NCBI GenBank assembly: GCA_963691815.1
Contig: OY829653.1
Span: 1,947,918 to 2,011,917 of the forward strand
DNA length: 64,000 nucleotides
Reading direction: 5' to 3'
Source of the DNA: Echiichthys vipera
Taxonomy: Eukaryota > Chordata > Actinopteri > Perciformes > Trachinidae
Shown here: positions 26,885-45,677 of the stretch, piece by piece
How the letters are laid out: each line of letters begins with the position of its first letter
Position numbering within the stretch: the first letter of the stretch is position 1
Notes under the pieces: model-generated
What the model was told of the DNA's origin: nothing
What the model saw: the letters and a program-made list of their open reading frames with translations, nothing else
The model's database searches: none
Translations under genes and position numbers: made by a program

Positions 26885-27052
26885 ACCAGGAGGGGACGCT
26901 TGCTCTGGAAGTCTTGATGAACTGTGAGCACTTGCAAATTTCGTGATTCTGCGATGAAGTCGGGACATTTGGATTCAGCCTGAGGGGTTTGCAAAGGATA
27001 CATCCATGAGAGTCAGCAGGAGGCGGGCTGTCCTGAGACTCAGGGCTAAACG
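26885..27052 (-). other. ORF after a good acceptor, unassigned
   Basis: A minus-strand TTTTTCCCTACGTTTAG acceptor precedes an open frame, PESQDSPPPADSHGCILCKP and onward, to a stop at about 26880. Its phase (needs one base from the previous exon) does not match the CRD gene exons upstream. I list it only as sequence that looks exon-like. Confidence 0.2.
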
Positions 27053-27182
27053 TAGGGAAAAAAAATACAATCATGAGTGTAAATATGTCTCTCTCAGACG
27101 TTGCTGTTGTGAAAGCTGGGCTATGAAGTTTTTCTCCATTCAGCACAATTTCATTTAAAGTGAAATTACGTCGTTAAATCAT

Positions 27183-27780
27183 CCTGTGGTCTTTTTCGAC
27201 ACTTGCATACATCAAATAAGCCATGGAGACATGAACTGTTAACAGAGAAATCCAGGAGAGATGCTAACAGCCGGACGTGGCTAACAGTGATTAGCTCGGG
27301 GCAGCACGGTGAAGGCATTCAAAGGTCTTTTTTAACCACTAATGCTGCTGAAAATAACAGCAAACCTCTGCAGCAGCATGAGAAGAGTCCCTACACACAA
27401 AACAAAGCACCAATGGGCTCCTTCCTTTGGGATTGACTTTGCTAATCCACTGTAATGGACTTTACTATGAGAGGAGCTGGTACAGGGGCCAGTAGGTAAG
27501 TCTTTAAAACACTCTTTAATAAACTCTGGCTTCACTAACTACGCTGTTGCTGCTTTGTTGTGTGTGTAGGGACTCTTCTCATGCTGCTGCAGAGGTTTGC
27601 TGTTATTTTCAGCAGCATTAGTGCTTAAAGAAGACCTTTGAATGCCTTCACCGTGCTGCCCCGAGCTAATCACTGTTAGCCACGTCCAGCTGTTAGTGAC
27701 TCTCCTGGATTTCTCAGTTAATAGTTGTTGTCTCGATGGATTATTTGATGAATGTAAGTGTCGACTTACTTTCACTTCAC
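27183..27780. repeat. long foldback (palindromic) element, copy 1
   Basis: Arms at about 27227-27400 and 27556-27735 are reverse complements (core CTCGGGGCAGCACGGTGAAG / CTTCACCGTGCTGCCCCGAG). A spacer of about 150 bp separates them. A second complete copy is at 53461-54000; single arms are at 49440-49665 and, degenerate, 35490-35650. No transposase seen. Confidence 0.8.
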
Positions 27781-27955
27781 ACTAAATGACAATCGCTGTT
27801 CCAAGGAAGCATGTTAGCCTCATGTTAAGTGTCTGTAGCTACTTAGAGCCTTGAATCACATGATGATGTGGACGGTTGAAATAAACGACTAGCACTCGTA
27901 CAGCTGACTGTATGAAAGGACGGGCTGAGGACAGAAAACCATGTCATCTTTAACG

Positions 27956-28039
27956 TTAGTGGAAAATAAACTGACATTTGCCACGAAATGAGTATCCGCC
28001 GGCGTTCAGCTTCACAAGAAGACTTTCAGCGTTCAGCAT
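27956..28039 (-). CDS. tentative last exon of the multi-CRD gene
   Basis: Preceded by a strong polypyrimidine-AG (CCTTGTTTCCAACAG). Only phase 0 is open, which matches the upstream exons. It encodes 27 residues beginning MLNAESLLVKLNAGGYSF and then a stop at 27956-27958. No clear AATAAA follows closely. Supported only by splice signals and phase. Confidence 0.35.
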   Translation of the reverse strand: MLNAESLLVKLNAGGYSFRGKCQFIFH

Positions 28040-31000
28040 CTGTTGGAAACAAGGACAGGTACAGTTACAGGAATGGTGATCTGCTTCACACAACACGTAG
28101 TGACATGATAACTCTAAACATACTGGCAGGGACTTCTGTCCTTTCTTTCTGGGCTCCAAAACTAATAATCAAGCTGCTGGTAGAGTTTTCAGTGTCAATT
28201 GCAGATTGCATCTTTCAGGTAAACGAGGCCGTACACTAATCTACAGCAGGTTTCCTGACGCTCAACTCGACCAAATGACCCAAAAATAAAACCCTCTGGG
28301 TTTTTTTAATTTTTTTTTATGTATTAAACGTATTTCTTCCACTTAGGGCGCACTCGCACTGTCCATCCGTACCGTGCCCCAGCACCTTTCAAAGTCTAAA
28401 GTCTAGTTCGTTTTACCAGTGTGAGTGCAACCGTACCGTGCCTAGGAGCGGCATGCTTGCCGTCCACGGCCCGTTTGGGAGAGGTGGGCTTTAGTAAAGC
28501 ACATTTGCACATGCACGAGCGTGCGCACGTGTACAAGCACGAGGCCTACGTCGGCTCTGAGGTCATTTCCTGTGCGCCTGTTGGGACGTAGAAAAAAGGA
28601 GGGACAATGCGCCGACATTTCAAACAGGTTCACGTTGGTGTGATGCGGAGGTGGAGTGTTTACTGCAGATTTGGTCGATGAAAAGATTCAAAAACAGTCG
28701 ACAAGACGCACAAAAACTCAGAGGTCTACGGAAAGATCTGGAAACAAAGCCACGCATCGCCATGACGTCATCAATGCGTGTGACGTGTTACGGCGTGATG
28801 ACGTATAGGCAGCAAGAAGCATTCTCCGAGGCCCAGGTAGTGTGAGTACAAACGGGCCTGGAGGGGGGGACAAGGACCCTAAAGCACGGGGCACGGGATG
28901 GACGCACAGTGGGAGTGCGACCTTATTCTCCAATTTGGACCATCCGGTTCCTCTTACTGTGTTTTTGAACCGGTTAAATGTCCATCAGAAGCTTCACAGA
29001 GGCCCTCACCACCCAGGGAGTCACTGGTGCAGTTAGAGGACATGATCCCTCACCGGCTTCCCACTTTTAGCCCGCATGTTCACCCCGACGACGAGCCCTT
29101 TACTTACTACAAGTATTGTAGCAATACAATTAAAGTAAAGATTTGTTTACACTTACAGAACACTTAGAACACTTACATCAGGCCTGCTGTCTTCCTGTGA
29201 AAGAAAAGAAAAAAGATGATATGTAAAGACAGATACGCAGAGAAAAATCATTTCCACTATCAAAATAAAACTTTTTCCCATCAAGAAGGTGTCCATCACT
29301 TACTGATACACACTTTTCCTCAGGGAATGAGTAACACTCCAGCTCCCTTGGCCAGGAAACACCAATACTGTTCATCAACCCCTCACAGCCCCGTCTGGCC
29401 CTCTCACAGAAAGACCGGCAGGGCCGCTGCACTTCCCCTGCCACACACTGGGGGGCGTACACCATACACACGAACATGCGGATGTCCAGTGAGCACATAG
29501 TTTCCACCATGGAGTTGAAAAAGGACATCTTTGCGACCGCTTCTCTTTGACTTGTGTGTCCCAGAAGGTTTGGAGTGATGGTCTGGTTGTAGGAGAGGCC
29601 CTGGCACATCGGGATGGTGATGGGCTCACAGACGCCCCCGCTGCTGCCCACTCCGTACTGGAACAAGAACCAAGTGCACAGGGTCACGCCGAGGCTAATT
29701 TCCTTTGGACAGGCCTGTGCTGCCTTTTTTAAAAACATCTGGACTCTGGACTTTCATAGCAGCTGGCGATGAACAATAAAAAACCTGGCATGCTCGCGGG
29801 ACACCGGTAGATGCGTTCCTGTGACCACCGGAGACTGTGGCGAAGCGTGTGGGGCTACAGATGATGTATTGGAACTTTTATAGACAAATCTGGCGTGCAG
29901 TTCGTGTGTTCGCTATATAACTGCCATTACTGCGGTGGCGTCTTCCTCCAGTATGCGCGCGATTGAATGGGTCATGCTGTCATAAGTTTACCTTTTCTAC
30001 TTTTACCTGTACTTTTTATGCTGCATCACATTTGACAACGATGTCGAGGGAGTCGGGAAGAACCTGCGCAAATCTCTGCTGCTGCAACAGCAGTGGGAAA
30101 CTTCAACTTTGGAAACAAACTGAATGTGAACCACGCAAATCTTTACCTCATGAAGAGCGCCCCGTCTGAGGCCGTACGGTCTACAGGGATTCAAACCTTT
30201 TCCTCATGAAGAGCGCCCCCGTCTGAGGCCGTACGGTCTACAGGGATTCAAACCTTTTCCTCATGAAGAGTGCCCCTGTCTGAGGCTGTATGGTCTACAT
30301 GGATTCCCTGGGCGTGCAGATTTTCTCCAGAAGTGGATCAAGAACATTAACAGAGGAGTCTTTGTTCCCAGCAGCAACAGACGCTCAGTTCTGGTTCACA
30401 CTGGTCAAACTCACAGTGAGGAGCATGAGGCTGCAGCTAAGCTAACACTGCTTAGACGCCTCTATCAAAGCCCCCGTGGCCACACACAGTAAACTGACAC
30501 AGAGTAAATGGACTCAATGTGGTGTTACATATATCGTAAGTTTCTCTAACTAAGGCGACCTAATGACCACAATGAAAACGTCAAGTATCTGAGTTAATCA
30601 GTGAGTTGAAGTTTCCCACTGCTGTTGGAGCAGCAGAGGATTGCACAGGTTCTTCCCGACCTTCTAGACATCGTTGTAAAAAGTAATGCTGCATAAAAGG
30701 CTGATTTCCTGTTGCCAGTAGGCGGCGCTGTGGCTTTGAGACTATATTGGAATACATGTCTTCAGGCTGGGACTCTTATCAAGCATGATGTAAACATGTA
30801 TGTGCACAATGTACATTAGAGTAACACTTATTTTCTGTTTTATGGCGAAACGCACAAAGTGGCCACCACAACATTAGTCAAACATGCATTTTCAAAAAGA
30901 AGCATACTTACATGTTCGCAGGACTCTGTGGTAAAAGCTTCACACTTTAGGGATTCTGGCCAATCTAAACCAAACTTATTCATCAGTGGTTCACAGCCAG

Positions 31001-32925
31001 ACCGCGCATGCTCGCAGAGCGTTCTGCAGGGAGGTCGAGGCGTTCCTGACACGCACTCAGGAGTGTAGACGGAGCACAAAAAAGTCTTCAGATAAGGGGA
31101 GCACTGCACTTTTACAAGGGGATAAAACTGATTTATTTCCACGCCTATGTCCTCCTGAGCTTTGTGGCCCAGGGAGTTGGGCAGGACGGTCTCGGTGTAG
31201 GGCAGGTCTACGCAGAGAGGAACAGTGATTGCTTCACATGTTCCAGAGGATGTCTGAGTAAAACTGTCGTGACTCTGGAAGAACAGAAACATAAGTCAGT
31301 GCAATTTGACTCATTCAGACACATGTACAGTCCCTGCCCCTTTTGCTTTTGGTAGTAAAAACTTGACGTTATGCAACAATTAGTCTGTCTGTCCTAGAAC
31401 TGTCTGCGGGAGACAAGTTATTCTGCTTTGCATAATGTCCACTACAGCAAACTACAACTCCTAGACAAATAACCAAGTCCAGTTGCGTTTGACTGAAATT
31501 GCTTTGAGGACAAACTGCAACTGTTTATCATTTACTTTTAGCTTAGCATTGGAACTGTTTAGCGTGAGATACCTTGTATCTAATTCTATGAAATGAGCTC
31601 TACAAATGTATGTAGTTTATCATTAAGAGTGGCTTCTAAGACATAAACAACCTTGTGAACATCTCATGTCAGCAGACTTACGAGTTCACAGGACTCTGTG
31701 GTAAAAGCTTCACACTTTAGGGATTCTGGCCACGGGACGCCAAACCTTGACATCAATGATCCACAGCCGGCTCTCGCCTTCTCGCAGAGCGTTCTGCAGG
31801 GAGGTTGAGGTTTTCCTGACACACACTTAGGAGTGTAGATGGAGCACAAGAAAGGCTTCAGATCAGGGGAGCATCCCACTTTTATAAGTGGTGCAAACGT
31901 CTGTATTGCCAAGCCTGCGTCCTCCTGAGTTGTGTGGCCCAGATTGTTGGGCAGGACAGTCTCGGAGTAAGGCATATCTGTGCAGGTGGGGACAGTGATC
32001 GTCTGACATGTTGCAGGGGGGGTTGGGATTACACTGGCGACTGGACCCTGGAAGAACAGAAACATACCACTGTTACTTCTGTAGTTTTCACCAAACACAC
32101 CTGCACACATTTTTTTTTCGTTTGCACGGTGCCAAAAAACTTCAACCAGGATTTGTCTGCCCCCTAATGGGACACTGGCCTTCTGGTTTTCCATACTTTG
32201 CTGGTGGTGCACATATTTTAATTTGCACCTCTACGGAAATGATCCTTCCGCAGGTTCACCTCGTAAACTCTACCTTACTCTACGTAGATGGTCAAGCTTG
32301 ATCGTCCTCTCGAGGTGACGTTATAGAAAAATACTCCTCCTCGAGTTGGATGAGTAGATTGATACAGCACCACTCTGTTATGGGTTAAATATGTAGCTAC
32401 CGCCAGAAGGTGATTAGCTTAGCATAAAGAGTGGAAAGAGGGTGAAACCAAACTCCACCTACAGTAGCTGATACTTCTAAAACATGCTCTTTGCGTTAAG
32501 CACGGTCAACAAAGTGAGAAGTTCATGATACCTACCTGCACACAGTTGGACTGTGGTAAAGTGTCACACCGGAGCCTCGTCGGCCAGACCAACCTCTTCG
32601 TCTTGAGGGTAGACTCGCAGTCTGTCTTGACCTTCTCACAGAGCGCTCTGCATGGCTTCTTCCGGGTGTCATCCTCCGAACCGCACTCGGGCACAACGAC
32701 GCGACACATGAGTATGCCGACGTTCTGTGAACAAGCAGTCTCCACAATCTGACCGGCATCCCGCAGGCTATAGCCGGCCGCTCCAGTCGGATAGGAGCTG
32801 GTTGTGTATCCCACACCTTGACAAAAGCTGGATGTTACAGTCTTGCAGCTCGGCTTGCTTTGTGCCTCAGCCGAGCGCTGATGAGACAGCAGCAAACCCA
32901 AAACAACCAAGACCAAAGGCTTCAT
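27956..32925 (-). CDS. predicted secreted protein with four tandem Frizzled-type cysteine-rich domains
   Basis: Frizzled CRDs bind Wnt lipid/peptide ligands, as in Frizzleds and secreted Frizzled-related proteins. Four coding exons read on the minus strand: 32536-32925 (130 codons), 31682-32047 (122), 30912-31274 (121) and 29304-29657 (118). All are phase 0-0 with GTAAGT/GTAGGT donors. Exon 1 starts MKPLVLVVLGLLLSHQRSAE, a clear signal peptide, with GCCACG before the ATG, and carries a diverged CRD. Exons 2-4 carry conventional CRDs (PYSETVLPNNLGHTTQEDAG in exon 2). Each of the four exons has exactly ten cysteines in CRD order. Exon 4 has an N-glycosylation site (NQT). No seven-helix Frizzled domain or convincing netrin domain follows. 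A tentative 18-nt exon (29177-29194) and a terminal exon (27956-28039) would end a protein of about 524 aa. I know no named vertebrate gene with this layout; corin has two CRDs. Confidence 0.85.
28346..28922 (+). mobile_element. Harbinger-like element, complete ends, TTA target duplication
   Basis: Begins GGGCGCACTCGCACTGTCC and ends ACAGTGGGAGTGCGACC, flanked by TTA at 28343-28345 and 28923-28925. The start codon region of the SANT-like ORF is deleted (28628). Confidence 0.88.
29177..29194 (-). CDS. tentative 18-nt exon of the multi-CRD gene
   Basis: TTTCTTTTCTTTCACAG acceptor, 18 bases encoding EDSRPD, then GTAAGTG. Phase 0 on both sides. Confidence 0.4.
30000..30710. mobile_element. inverted-repeat element with internal 57-bp tandem repeat, in CRD gene intron
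   Basis: About 110-bp arms (30015-30125 and 30595-30705) are reverse complements, sharing GGGAAGAACCTGYGCAAT-like sequence and CTGCAACAGCAGTGGGAAAC. Between them are about three copies of a 57-bp unit (30128-30290, with CTGAGGCCGTACGGTCTACA). It lies between CRD exons 3 and 4. Confidence 0.7.
32236..32312 (-). pseudogene. relic resembling the 3' end of 18S rRNA
   Basis: The minus strand reads AGGTGAACCTGCGGAAGGAT then CATTT, matching the universally conserved 3' end of 18S rRNA over about 24 bases. It is preceded by degenerate CTTGACCATCTACGTAGAG, which resembles the CTTGACTATCTAGAGGAAGT just upstream in true 18S. The intervening part is diverged. It sits in intron 1 of the multi-CRD gene. 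Confidence 0.6.
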
Positions 32926-33059
32926 CGTGGCTCTCAGTAAATCTCTCACACTGTCCTGTGCTGTTTGAAAAAGCTTGTGGAGGGTTTGATACCAGTGTGT
33001 CTCTGCTGCTCTGCGCAGGAGGTGGAGTAGGAGTCCACGAATGGAGTCTCTACAAACAA

Positions 33060-33880
33060 GGCACTGATTTAGGACCACTGGTAAGGTCTCGCATCAACAG
33101 GATGCTCACCACAACACGAGAGCCAAACTGGTCCCAGAGCAGCAGCCCTATTCTGAGACTCCAGAGCTTTGTGAGAAGCGCCACATCTGGTTGTGATTGA
33201 GAGCTTTCTGAAGAACCTGGGGGCAAGAATTAGTTGCACAAAGGCTGGCTCCATAGAGCTGATCTCTGGATGGAAAGTATTTCAACACCAATATCCAGAA
33301 AACAAGTGTCAACATGCGATTTTAAAACCCGCCCCCCCCCGGGTCTCTGGAGATTTGAAATAAAGACTTGATGTCCTGAATCACCATGTGGCATGATGGT
33401 TGTTTACACGGTAAACAGGATTAGTGGATTCTCTCTATAAAGACAGCAGTGAGAGAGAAGAGAGAGTACTTCATTTCACTCCAAATGTTTTGGTGGCATC
33501 TCGGCACGCTCAACTGCCATCTCGGTCGATCACACGTCGGGTTACATCAAATCGATTGTTGCGGAGATTGGCTGCGAGTAAAACAATACAAATCTTGTTT
33601 TTAAAGTTCTGGGTACGAAAAGGATCAAACGTAGATATCTTTTGACTGGAGAAGTTTGGTATCGGGTTCTTTTGGTCGATCAAAAACACTGTTTTAATTA
33701 ACCCGATTGAGACCCGAGGGGCGCTGGCGATCTTGGCGGACATTACTGTCTTTCAGAGGCTGTAGTGGGCTCCTTTTTTAAAGCTAGAGAGAAGATATCG
33801 GTATCAAATCTAACAAGACCACATAAGGAATCCAATCATGTGCTATCTTGTTGGGAAGTTCGCGAAAATAACGCTCTATT
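33060..33880. other. no gene seen upstream of the multi-CRD gene
   Basis: Contains a C-rich run (33330-33342) and AT-rich sequence. No exon could be supported. The promoter of the multi-CRD gene should lie at about 32950-33300, but I see no diagnostic element on the minus strand. Confidence 0.4.
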
Positions 33881-33884
33881 AGGG

Positions 33885-34105
33885 CTGGGCAATTCCTGTC
33901 CCCGGAGCACCACTGGTCCTGCATGTTTTAGGTTTCTCTCTGCTCCAACACTCATGATTCTCACTCATGAGTTGCTCGTTATCAAGCAGCTGAAGCTTGT
34001 CACAGTTTGATTATTGTTAGACTCAGATGTGTTAGGGTAGGGAGAAACTTAAAACATGCAGGACAGTGGCTCTCCAGGAGCAGAATTGTCCACCCCTGCT
34101 CTAGG
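33885..34105. mobile_element. hAT-like palindromic MITE, copy 3
   Basis: Near-palindrome with the same arms as copies 1 and 2 (CCTGCATGTTTTAGGTTTCT and TTAAAACATGCAGGACAGTG). The terminal bases are more diverged. Confidence 0.7.
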
Positions 34106-34740
34106 TTGAGCGGGGGAAGAAGTGACGTGGCAATTTCCAGAGGGTTAGGGTTAATTTTTGACTGTTTAAATGTGTTGTAATGTAACTCCAGCCATTGACT
34201 CTTTCACATCAAAATGTATCAATGTATGCATATGATGGTGTGTTATTTGTACTATGACACTTTCCCCAAAATTTGTATTTATTTAAAAGACAATTTATCA
34301 CCTTGTTTAACAGCATCGCAATAGACCGCAATGTATTAATGGTAACCAATGTATTATGATCTTGCAAATACACAGCTACATAAAATAAGGTTCAATTAAT
34401 TTGGTACATACAGCATTTCATGACAAACATGATCTTTAGGTGAGTCCTGATAATCCTCAAAGTTTATGGAAGCAGATCTGAGACATGTTTCCCATCATGA
34501 AGCGTTCCAGTGCAGGAAAACATGAACTCCTTCAGGCAAAGAAAAATATATCCGAGGTTGTCCAGCAAAAAAAAAAATCAATAAAAACAAATGTTCCCTT
34601 AATGTTCATAATTCAATATCTCTAAAAACAAAGGCTGATCTCAAGACAGGGTTCCTTGTGTTGTTTAAAAGAGAACTAGACTTTCGTAATATTGAGTTCT
34701 TTCTCAAAAAGGAAGTGTGACAGTTTGGACTTCCTCCTCC

Positions 34741-41743
<7,003 letters not shown>

Positions 41744-42430
41744 GGGGCTACGAGGCGAGCTAATGCTAACCGGAACTAGCTTCTTAATGCCACCTTATGT
41801 TTCCAGTTAAGACCAAGAGTATCTAAAACACACTCGCTAACTTTAAGTACTTAAAATCTGTGTTTAAAACGCATTTCTCCTGCTTTTCGTGACACGGAAA
41901 CGCTAGTTGTTGTGATTAGCCGTTAGCATCGCGATAACTGCTTCCGTTCACATGTGGGATGCGTTCAGGTGCCTCCCGTAAATCAGGGTTGCGCTCGTTT
42001 CTATGTTGACGTCAGGTAACTATTAGTTACAGTTGGTATTACTCAATCAATTTTACCAAATAAAGATCTATTAGAGATGGTCTAATACTGGTTTACCACA
42101 CTCTGTGGACCAGTGTTAAGTCAGTTTGATATTCAACATTTATTTGATTTTGCAAAGTAAAATCATAAAAAAATATATATATATTATTAAAGAAAAAGCC
42201 CTGTGGTACATGAGGAATATTGGTCTTTATGTTGGAGAAGTAGTTTGACATAATTGAATGAAATGGTTTGATTGCATAGCAGTTTTTTATTCTGAATATC
42301 AAATGAATGTTGAATATCAAACTGACTGAATACTAATCTTTCCGGCTGTCCCTGAAGGCAGCATAACCCGGATATTGACAGTTTATGAGCCGGAAGTAGC
42401 GGTTGGTCCAGAGAGTGCAGCAGGTCTGGC
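41744..42430. promoter_or_regulatory. divergent promoter region between METTL25B and ISG20L2
   Basis: Between the METTL25B ATG (41743) and a likely ISG20L2 start area. An ETS-type GAGCCGGAAGTAGCGG lies at about 42388-42403, and a reverse CTTCCG at about 41942. No TATA seen. A noncoding ISG20L2 first exon is inferred, since the coding exon begins at an acceptor (44753). Confidence 0.4.
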
Positions 42431-43920
42431 TTGCCTTTTTTGTTAAATAAAAGTTATTTTCAGGGGTTTTTCATAATAAAAAATCCATCGGTATCAAACT
42501 AAAACACGGTTAGCCGAAATGTGACGTAAAGAGACAACCATATTTAGCCACCGCGGGGTTACTATAGCAACGGTTAGCATGAGCGAGCTAACGACAATAT
42601 CCGTGTTGGCTAAATGTCAACAGCGAGCGTCTGGTTTGCATTGTTTTTTAAATAACGAGCTAAAAATGACATTAAATGTGTGGTTAATGTGTTTTTACAC
42701 ATTTAAGTAAATACAGCCCACTTTAGAAAACTGCCCGTTACCCCCTAAATTATCATATTTCCCTTTGTGCCTTGGTGGTGTAAATTAGAAACAATAATAA
42801 TAAAAAAAACAAATTTCTTTATTTGATTTTTGCAGACAGGCAAATAAAAGTACAACAGTTGCTGCTGTATCTGCTTCAAAGTGGAAAATAAAAATAAAAT
42901 CCCCAACAAGAGGCTTAAAAGTGTAAAATAAATATAAAAACCCAACAAGAGGCTTAAAAGTGTAAAATAAAAAACCCAACAATAGGCTTAAAAATGTAAA
43001 ATAAATATATAAAAACCCAACAGTAGTGGAATAAAATAAGTTTATACTTCTTCCCACTCCTTTTCGGATATGTAAACAGTTATTGTACATTTATTTTTCT
43101 CTCTGTTTTCTCTATAATTGCCTGTTAATGTATGATAATTTAGTTTTTTTCACTAAATAAACTAAATCTAAACTAAACATGAGTCCCACTGTCCCTCCCA
43201 ACATTTGCACCACAATCAAACCGCTTATTTCTACATTATGTGTCTGTGTGTAAAGCTGCTGTTACACTGCAAGTCCTCAGCTTGGGAACAATAAAGTACG
43301 TCTGTTCTATTCTAACCCATGTCAGACGCACTCACAGTAAATAATTAGGGAATTAAACAGCATCTAAAACAAGTACATAATTAAGCTACATGAGACAAAA
43401 TAGAGTATAAAACTTAAAAGTAAATAAAGGGAGGGGGGTTCTCTCCCTCCAAGCATTAGGAAGCATCCTCAGCATCATCAGGAATAACATTTACTAATAA
43501 CAATAACTAATAATAACAATTACAAGTAATAACAATGACTCGATCCCTTCTGTGAAAAACCCAAACTTCTCTAACCGTGTGTGGAAGCTTTTATTGTTTT
43601 CTGTAAAAGCAAAGCAACGTTGTAAATCCACAGAGTAACGATTCACTCACATTTGACTCTCTGCACATATGTTTTTGTTCACTCCCAAATATAACTAACT
43701 TTGATAATAAGGTAATATTTACGCTTTTACGGATCCTTTTCCCTTCTTCTTCTGCTTCTTTTTTATTTATTTGCATCATTTTGTCCAAACTTTAATCAAC
43801 GCATATCTGAATTAACCTCATAAATGTGAGGTGCAACCATCTGCACGTGTGTATTTTTGTTTTGTAAAGTTTTATCCACAAAAATAAGTAATGACTTGCA
43901 AATATGTAGAACGCAAGAGT
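42430..43920. other. no gene seen; probable ISG20L2 5' intron
   Basis: AT-rich, with 3-4 degenerate copies of a 30-40 bp unit (CCCAACAAGAGGCTTAAAAG) at about 42900-43020. No exon supported. Confidence 0.5.
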
Positions 43921-43924
43921 GTGT

Positions 43925-44440
43925 TTTATCTCATCTCATCTTCAGCCTCTTATCTGGGGTCTGGTCTCGGGGGCAGCAGCTTTAGCAGGGGACCCCAAAC
44001 TTCCCTTTCCCGGGCCACATTAACCAGCTCTAACTGGGGGATCCTGTGGCGTTCCCAGGCCAGTGTGGAGATCTAATCTCTCCACCTGGTCCTGGGTCTT
44101 CCCCGAGGCCTCCTCCCAGCTGGACGTGCCTGGAACACCTCCCTAGGGAGGCGCCCAGGGTTCATCCTTACCAGATGATCCTGAACCGCCTCAACTGGCT
44201 GCTTTCAACACAAAGGAGCAGCGGCTCTACTCCGAGTTCCTCACGGATGCTGAACTTCTCCCCCTCTCTCTAAGGGAGACTCCAGACCCCCTCCTGAGGA
44301 AACACATTTCAGACGCTTGTACCCGCGACCTGGTTCTTTCGGTCATGACCCAGCTTTCATGATCATAGATGAGGGTAGGAACAGAGATTGGCCAGTAGAT
44401 CGCTACCGCACCGTTGTGACGAAAAGAGAGCTAAGCCGGA
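43925..44440 (-). mobile_element. LINE 3' end (family L), minus strand
   Basis: Same 3' end as 25930-26690, with CATCTCATCTTCAGCCTCTT at its tail. Located in the presumed ISG20L2 5' intron. Confidence 0.85.
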
Positions 44441-44887
44441 GTGTGTTTTAATTTCACATAAAAAATAATAGATGTTATCACATGCAAACCTGGATTCATG
44501 TAGAAATGTGTCCGTTAATATGTAAATATGAGTTGACATGTCATCTATTGTGACATCTATGATAGTGTAGGATGGAGAGGGGGGCAGTGCGCGGCCGCGC
44601 TCCATGGCAAACCCGGCCACCGGGCGCTCGGCCACGAGCCCTCGGTCTATGTTCTTGTGTTAGCGTTCAGGTCGGTCGGTGCACGCAGGAAAGAAGTTAC
44701 ACAAAGTCGTGCCAATCCAGTCAGGGTTTGATAACGTTGTGTGTGTGTTGCAGGATGATACATCTAAACCGGTCTCAGCGGACTCAAACTAGACCACGAG
44801 GGGTGAAGACCTGTTGAGCAAATCTACACAAGTGCTCTGAGAAAACGTTACTTTCGACCTCTGCTGGACCGTGAGTCTGCGACCATA

Positions 44888-45641
44888 ATGTCGGACATTC
44901 TGATCAACGTGTACCATCCCGAGGACCCTGCTGCACCGAGGGAACCGCCGACAAACAACCAGAGGAGGAGAAACAGTTGGCGTCATAAGAAAAAGGTCCA
45001 GAATTCAGAGCAGAGTGGCTTCAACCACAGAACGGGACAGAACAGATACGAGCCGCCTCCACGCCAGAACGGAGCGTTCCCGGCGTCTCCCACCCCCCCA
45101 CACAACAAAGGTTTACCTCGGCCCAGCGGCACAGCCAACGCTTCACACTACAGCACCCAGCCTTCGACAGCCACGTGCTGCCCGCCTTCCTCGACTGTCT
45201 CTGCGAACCGCCCTGGCAGCCACGAAAAGCCAAAGGAACCCTTGAACTCAAAACCACCAGCGGGCGCCGCCCCCCGCTCGTCCCCGTCATGCAGCAACAG
45301 ACCCGCTGCCTCTCAGACATCAGCAGGAATCCCCACAAAGTACCTCGCCATCGACTGCGAGATGGTGGGCACGGGGCCGAAGGGGAGCATCAGCCAGCTC
45401 GCGCGCTGCAGCATAGTGTCCTACGAAGGAGACGTGGTCTACGATAAGTTCATCAACCCCCCCGCGCCCGTCACTGACTACCGCACGCGATGGAGCGGCA
45501 TCCGGCGCTTCGACCTCATCAACGCCACGCCTTACCCGGAGGCCAGGAAGGAGGTGAGGGGAAGCACTTGCACCGGCTCGTTGTTGTTGTTTCTTGTCGC
45601 CTCTGAGCCGCAGAAACATATTATAGTGTAATGTTACATGT

Positions 45642-45677
<36 letters not shown>

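Noticed and set aside
26885..27052. Netrin-like C-terminal exon of the multi-CRD gene (CILCKP motif)
   Set aside because: Phase does not fit the upstream exons and the cysteine spacing is not convincingly that of a netrin domain. Kept only as an unassigned ORF.
28960..29125. Possible plus-strand exon (LEDMIPHRLPTFSPHVHPDD)
   Set aside because: No acceptor or donor in phase, no recognised family, and it directly follows a transposon end.
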